Below are positions 44,690 to 48,019 of a stretch of DNA of 48,019 nucleotides, piece by piece; position 1 is the first letter of the stretch; every line of letters starts with the position of its first letter. Under the pieces are notes generated by a model, which was not told where the DNA came from, ran no database searches, and saw only the letters and a program-made list of their open reading frames with translations. The stretch spans positions 1-48,019 of the forward strand of contig CADEDN010000021.1 of NCBI GenBank assembly GCA_902826095.1, in the 5' to 3' direction. The position numbers and the translations under genes are program-made. The stretch comes from an uncultured Alphaproteobacteria bacterium (GTDB taxonomy: Bacteria > Pseudomonadota > Alphaproteobacteria > Caulobacterales > Parvularculaceae).

Positions 44690-45433
44690 AGATTCTGGCG
44701 TCGCGCCGCCGTCTGACGCAGTCAGCCCGCGCTTGCGCGCGTCTTCGAGATATCTTCCGCTCCGCAGACGGAATATCACCAGCGATAATCCGGACAATGC
44801 GAACAGCAAGCCGGTGAGCGCAAATGTCCGAATGAGCGGATTGTTGAAATTCTCCCGTTCGCGATAATCCATGATGTGCAGCATCCAGAAGAAATCATAA
44901 AACCGCCAGACGCGGTTGCGCCGCGCGACGACTTCGCCCGTTTCAGTCGAAATATAGAGACGCGTCTGGTCCTTGTCTGAGAATTGCGCCCGCCAGACCG
45001 GCGTCTTGCGGCCATATTCCTGCGGCGCTTCCGTCAGGATGGAGATATTCTCAATTTCTCCTTCCCCCGCAAAATCAGCTTCCGCGACCCGCCGCGCATC
45101 AGTCTCGCCGATCGGCGACAGCATTTCGCCGGTGTCGGCGTCAAACATCCTGACGCCGGAAGCGCCTTCGACGATATAGACGGCGCGACCAAACCACTTC
45201 CTGAGCGTCAGCTTTTGGGCGCCGTCGACTTCGGCGATGACGCCGGCCGGCGGAAAATAGTTTTCGACGTTCAATTCGATCGGCGCTGCGATGGACGTTG
45301 CCGTCTCGCCGCGGACATGCTCGATCGGCAGCAGGCTCATGACGACGCCGCTCGTCATCCAGATGACGATTTGCGCGGCGAGGATGAGGCCGAGCCATCG
45401 GTGCAGCGCCTGAATGAACCGCCTCAAGCGCAT
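44669..45433 (-). CDS. PepSY-domain membrane protein
   Basis: A 254-residue protein of the PepSY-TM type. An N-terminal helix (WLGLILAAQIVIWMTSGVVMSLL) and a C-terminal one (LIRTFALTGLLFALSGLSLVIF) flank a periplasmic PepSY-like region (ETDARRVAEADFAG; RLYISTETGEVVARRNRVWRFYDFFWMLHIMDY). Such proteins are often linked to iron or flavin reductase systems. ATG 45433 starts MRLRRFIQALHRW, the usual first residues, seven bases after the DUF885 stop. The C-terminus reads through a terminator hairpin. Confidence 0.88.
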   Translation of the reverse strand: MRLRRFIQALHRWLGLILAAQIVIWMTSGVVMSLLPIEHVRGETATSIAAPIELNVENYFPPAGVIAEVDGAQKLTLRKWFGRAVYIVEGASGVRMFDADTGEMLSPIGETDARRVAEADFAGEGEIENISILTEAPQEYGRKTPVWRAQFSDKDQTRLYISTETGEVVARRNRVWRFYDFFWMLHIMDYRERENFNNPLIRTFALTGLLFALSGLSLVIFRLRSGRYLEDARKRGLTASDGGATPESKNPPSD

Positions 45434-45440
45434 TTTTGAC

Positions 45441-46766
45441 CTAGCGCGCGCCGAGCGCGCCGGCCGCATCGGGCGACGATAGAATTTGCTCGAAAGCGGT
45501 CCACGGCTCGGCTCCTTTCGCCGTTTCGCGCTCGATATGCGCGGCGACAAGATCCCGGCCGAAATTGTAGTTGATGACATAGGCCCGATACGCGTCGATG
45601 AAATCGAGCCGCTGCCGGGCGCGTTCCGGCGTCGCCAATTCGTATTTCTCCATCAGCGCTATGGCGGCGGCGCGATCGATCCGGCCGTCGAGATAGTCGC
45701 GCGCGATATAATTGGCGGCATGAGACAATTTGCGCTTTAGCGCGTTCAGCGCCTGAAGTTTTGCGGCGCCTGCCGGATCAAGGCCGGCGAGCGGGAACAG
45801 GACCTCGCGCTCGAAATCGAGTTTTTCCCGATCCGCGAATGCAAGCTCGACGCCATAATTCGCGGATCCTTCCCCGATCAACGCCTGCGGGCTGAACAGC
45901 GGCAGGATGGAGAATTCGATCCAACCATTCCGGCGCCGAAGGTCGCGATCGACGAAAAGATTCCAGACATGATGGCCGGGATAACCCTCGTGGCAGCCGA
46001 GATCGACCGCGCGATCGATGTTGATCGGCAGGTCCGTGTTGATTTCGATGACGCTTTCATATCCGCCCTGGTACCAATTATAACCGCTCCAGGGCTTGTC
46101 CTTTACAAAGCGCAAGCTGAATTTCTCGCCTTCCGGCAATTCATAATGGGCGAGCGTTCGCTGGCGGCATTCAGCGATTGCGGCGTCGAAAACGGCCTGA
46201 AGTTTTTCCGCCGGAATATTGAACCGGTTTCTGAAAGCATTGACGCGTTCGGTGAGCGGCCCGTCGCCCGGCAGCAAGGCGTCGATGTCGGCGAGCGCTT
46301 GATCGAACGCCGCCGGGTCCTGGACGGGCGGCGCCATGCCGTAGATGAGGGCGGCTTCCTCGTCGAATGTGAAGCGCTCGCCCTTCGCCAGGCGGATGCG
46401 GGTCAGGGCGGCGGTTGCAAGACTCTTGAGGCCGGCCTCGCGCGCATCGACGCCGTCGCGCGCCAGAACGCCAAGCGCTTCCAGAATGTCGAGCGCTTCC
46501 TGCTCAAGCGCGTCGAGCGGCTTCTTTTCCGTTTTCGCCGCCTCGGCCCATTCGGGCGGGCCGCTATAGGCGTCGACATAGTTGGCGTCGTGCTGGCCAA
46601 GCGCAAGGCCGAGTTTCACAAACCGCTCGGCGAGATCGTCGACGCCGATGACGGAGATCGCCGCTTCAGGCGGCGCAGACTTGTCGGGAGCCTTGTCGTC
46701 AGTATTCGGACCGTCGCCGCAGGATGCAATGAGCGCCAGCGCCAGAGCGGCGACGATCCGTTTCAT
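45441..46766 (-). CDS. DUF885 family lipoprotein, putative metallopeptidase
   Basis: A 441-residue protein. The N-terminus (ALALIASCGDG) is a lipoprotein signal with lipobox IASC, placing it in the periplasm or outer membrane. HEGYPGHHVWN in the middle and GEGSANYGVELAF later are the zinc-binding motifs of DUF885, a family related to M32-type carboxypeptidases; the canonical HExxH becomes HEGYPGHH. Peptidase activity is inferred. Starts 11 bases after the small beta-rich gene and is followed after 7 bases by the PepSY gene. Confidence 0.88.
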   Translation of the reverse strand: MKRIVAALALALIASCGDGPNTDDKAPDKSAPPEAAISVIGVDDLAERFVKLGLALGQHDANYVDAYSGPPEWAEAAKTEKKPLDALEQEALDILEALGVLARDGVDAREAGLKSLATAALTRIRLAKGERFTFDEEAALIYGMAPPVQDPAAFDQALADIDALLPGDGPLTERVNAFRNRFNIPAEKLQAVFDAAIAECRQRTLAHYELPEGEKFSLRFVKDKPWSGYNWYQGGYESVIEINTDLPINIDRAVDLGCHEGYPGHHVWNLFVDRDLRRRNGWIEFSILPLFSPQALIGEGSANYGVELAFADREKLDFEREVLFPLAGLDPAGAAKLQALNALKRKLSHAANYIARDYLDGRIDRAAAIALMEKYELATPERARQRLDFIDAYRAYVINYNFGRDLVAAHIERETAKGAEPWTAFEQILSSPDAAGALGAR

Positions 46767-46777
46767 GATGCGGCCTG

Positions 46778-47074
46778 TTACGCGCGCGCGCCGGAGAAGG
46801 TCGACGTGCCGAACGCGCCAAGCTTCACATTGCCGCTAAGCGCGTCGCCGGCGACCTTGCCGTCGAATTCGAGCGTGATTGGCATCGGCGACGTCACCTT
46901 CGCCGACCATTTGACGGCGTCGCCGTCGACCGAACCGTTTTCGATCGCGACGGCTCCCATATTGCCGGACATCGTGCCCGAAAGCGCCGCGCCTTCGGCT
47001 TTGAGTTCGAGCACGCCGGACTGTTCGCCCATCGGCGTTTTGATCTTCAAATTCCACTTGCCGTTGACGGCCAT
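46778..47074 (-). CDS. Small beta-rich protein, unknown
   Basis: A 98-residue soluble protein made of short alternating strands with many Gly, Ser and Val: WNLKIKTPMGEQSGVLELK, LSGTMSGNMG, ITLEFDGKVAGDALSGNV. This looks like the small beta-barrel domain found alone or at the ends of some amidohydrolase and dehydrogenase proteins. No active site is visible. GAGGAGAA precedes the ATG. Closely followed by the DUF885 gene. Confidence 0.75.
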   Translation of the reverse strand: MAVNGKWNLKIKTPMGEQSGVLELKAEGAALSGTMSGNMGAVAIENGSVDGDAVKWSAKVTSPMPITLEFDGKVAGDALSGNVKLGAFGTSTFSGARA

Positions 47075-47173
47075 GGGTCTTCTCCTCTCACGGGCGCGGG
47101 ATCCGCGCGGTTGAAAAATCGCCGCGACAATACAGGCAAAAGGGGTCGGCGCAAGGCGTCGGCGCAGCGGCGA

Positions 47174-48019
47174 CTATTTGACTTCGGCCGCAAGGCGGAA
47201 GCCCATATATTGCGCGCTTGAATTCGCGGCGATCCGGCTCCGATTGGCGATGCGCATATCTGTCGGCGAGCTTGTCCAGGCGCCGCCGCGGATAACCCGC
47301 AGTCCGCAGTCGCCGTCGGTCACCGCAGTTCCGTCAGTCGGCGCCTTGGTGAAATTATTGACATAGCAGTCGGCGACCCATTCGCGCGCATTGCCGATAA
47401 CATCATGGAGGCCGAAGGCGTTCGCGTCCGCCGATCCGACCGCACGCGCCTGACGCGTCGACACATGAGATGCGTCATATCGATCGCCCCACCAATAAGC
47501 GCCGGCGGAGCCGGCGCGCGCCGCATATTCCCATTCGGCTTCGGTCGGCAGGCGATATTTGCGGCCAGTCTTCCTCGTCAGCCAATTGGCGTAGCCGTCC
47601 GCATCGCGCCAGGAAACGCTGAGAACCGGCTCCTTGCCGTCGGCGTCCGCGCGCCTGGCCTTGCAGACGCCGTCGGCGACGCAGGCCGCCCACTCGGCGT
47701 TCGTCACTTCGTAGACGCCGATCGCGAATGTTGGAACATTCACCATGCGTTGCGGACCTTCATAGGCGTTGCGTCCCGGTTCGCTGTCGGGCGATCCCAT
47801 GACGAACGATCCCGCCGGAAGCGTCGCCATCAACGGACATGACTCGCAGTCGCGAAACGTCTTGCCGGATGCGGCGGCGGCGGCGCTGCGGCTGGCGCGC
47901 TTCGCGGCGGCGGCGTCCGGGCGCGCCGGGCTCGCGGCCCCGCCCCCCTCCCCCCCCCCGACACACGGGGCGGCGTCTGTAGCCCAGGCCGCCCCCGCCC
48001 ATAGTCCGCGGGCCGCCCC
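47174..48019 (-). CDS. FGE-sulfatase-fold (SUMF1-like) protein, 5' end beyond window
   Basis: The frame is open from the stop at 47174 to the last base, 282 codons, so the start lies outside. The domain begins FRDCESCPLMATLPAGSFVMGSP and shows YEVTNAEWAACV, RLPTEAEWEYAARAG, GNAREWVADCY and RVIRGGAWTSSP. It ends NSSAQYMGFRLAAEV. The paired Cys of true formylglycine-generating enzymes are not visible near the C-terminus, so it is more likely a structural or binding relative. The 5' part reads AAWATDAAPCVGGG, a plausible signal-peptide cleavage region, then an Ala/Arg-rich linker. A TTG at 47833 is an unlikely start. Confidence 0.85.
   Translation of the reverse strand, partial: GAARGLWAGAAWATDAAPCVGGGEGGGAASPARPDAAAAKRASRSAAAAASGKTFRDCESCPLMATLPAGSFVMGSPDSEPGRNAYEGPQRMVNVPTFAIGVYEVTNAEWAACVADGVCKARRADADGKEPVLSVSWRDADGYANWLTRKTGRKYRLPTEAEWEYAARAGSAGAYWWGDRYDASHVSTRQARAVGSADANAFGLHDVIGNAREWVADCYVNNFTKAPTDGTAVTDGDCGLRVIRGGAWTSSPTDMRIANRSRIAANSSAQYMGFRLAAEVK

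Noticed and set aside
47833-47833. TTG at 47833 as start of the FGE-fold gene
   Set aside because: Conserved FRDCESCP lies upstream of it in the same frame, so the true start must be further 5'.

Overview
The window is high-G+C bacterial chromosome (well above 60% GC by eye) with tightly packed genes. It reads as an alphaproteobacterium. The strongest sign is the block dusB-ntrY-ntrX-trkA-dat-hfq-hflX, with fused ispDF diverging from dusB and lipA plus a COQ10/RatA-type gene close by, an order I know from alphaproteobacteria. I cannot place it more precisely; a Caulobacterales- or Parvularculales-like lineage is a guess. I see no rRNA, tRNA, CRISPR array, transposase or phage genes.

Layout. 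1-1197: no convincing gene, but three kinds of short repeat. 1198-5436: a CoxE-like VWA protein, a host-attachment-family protein, a lone Hpt protein, a small anchored acidic protein and a HerA/YjgR-like ATPase. 5441-7660: a CPBP membrane protease whose frame runs without a stop into a secreted, cadherin-domain, PQQ-type sugar dehydrogenase. 7654-9785 (minus): Nudix hydrolase, small membrane protein, TauE/SafE permease. 9801-13236 (minus): thiolase and FadB-type beta-oxidation enzyme. 13422-17111: putA. 17186-19230: a LytS/LytTR two-component pair. 19733-23706: Tat lipoprotein amidase, kbl and a short-chain dehydrogenase.

23763-33410 (minus) is the regulatory block: dusB, ntrY, ntrX, trkA, D-amino acid aminotransferase, hfq, hflX and an inositol-monophosphatase-family enzyme. 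The ntrB-ntrC pair often found between dusB and ntrY is absent. ispDF, a DUF2007 gene and a CinA-type amidohydrolase run the other way (33453-35364). A COQ10/RatA-like gene, a glutathione transferase and lipA follow on the minus strand (35377-37455).

37559-38850 holds an unknown two-helix membrane protein and a PilZ-like protein. 38995-42820 (minus) is a compact four-gene set: SGNH hydrolase, SxtJ-like protein, DUF5989/SxtK-like 49-residue protein and NodU/SxtI-type carbamoyltransferase. This is the least understood system in the window and my main candidate for novelty. 43045-44157 is ald. The right end has a small exported protein with a clear terminator, a PepSY membrane protein, a DUF885 lipoprotein, a small beta-rich protein, and a formylglycine-generating-enzyme-fold protein whose 5' end lies beyond the window.

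Metabolically the window leans to catabolism of amino and fatty acids (putA, ald, kbl, dat, FadB/thiolase), with nitrogen/redox signalling (NtrYX), RNA regulation (Hfq, HflX) and isoprenoid and lipoate synthesis.
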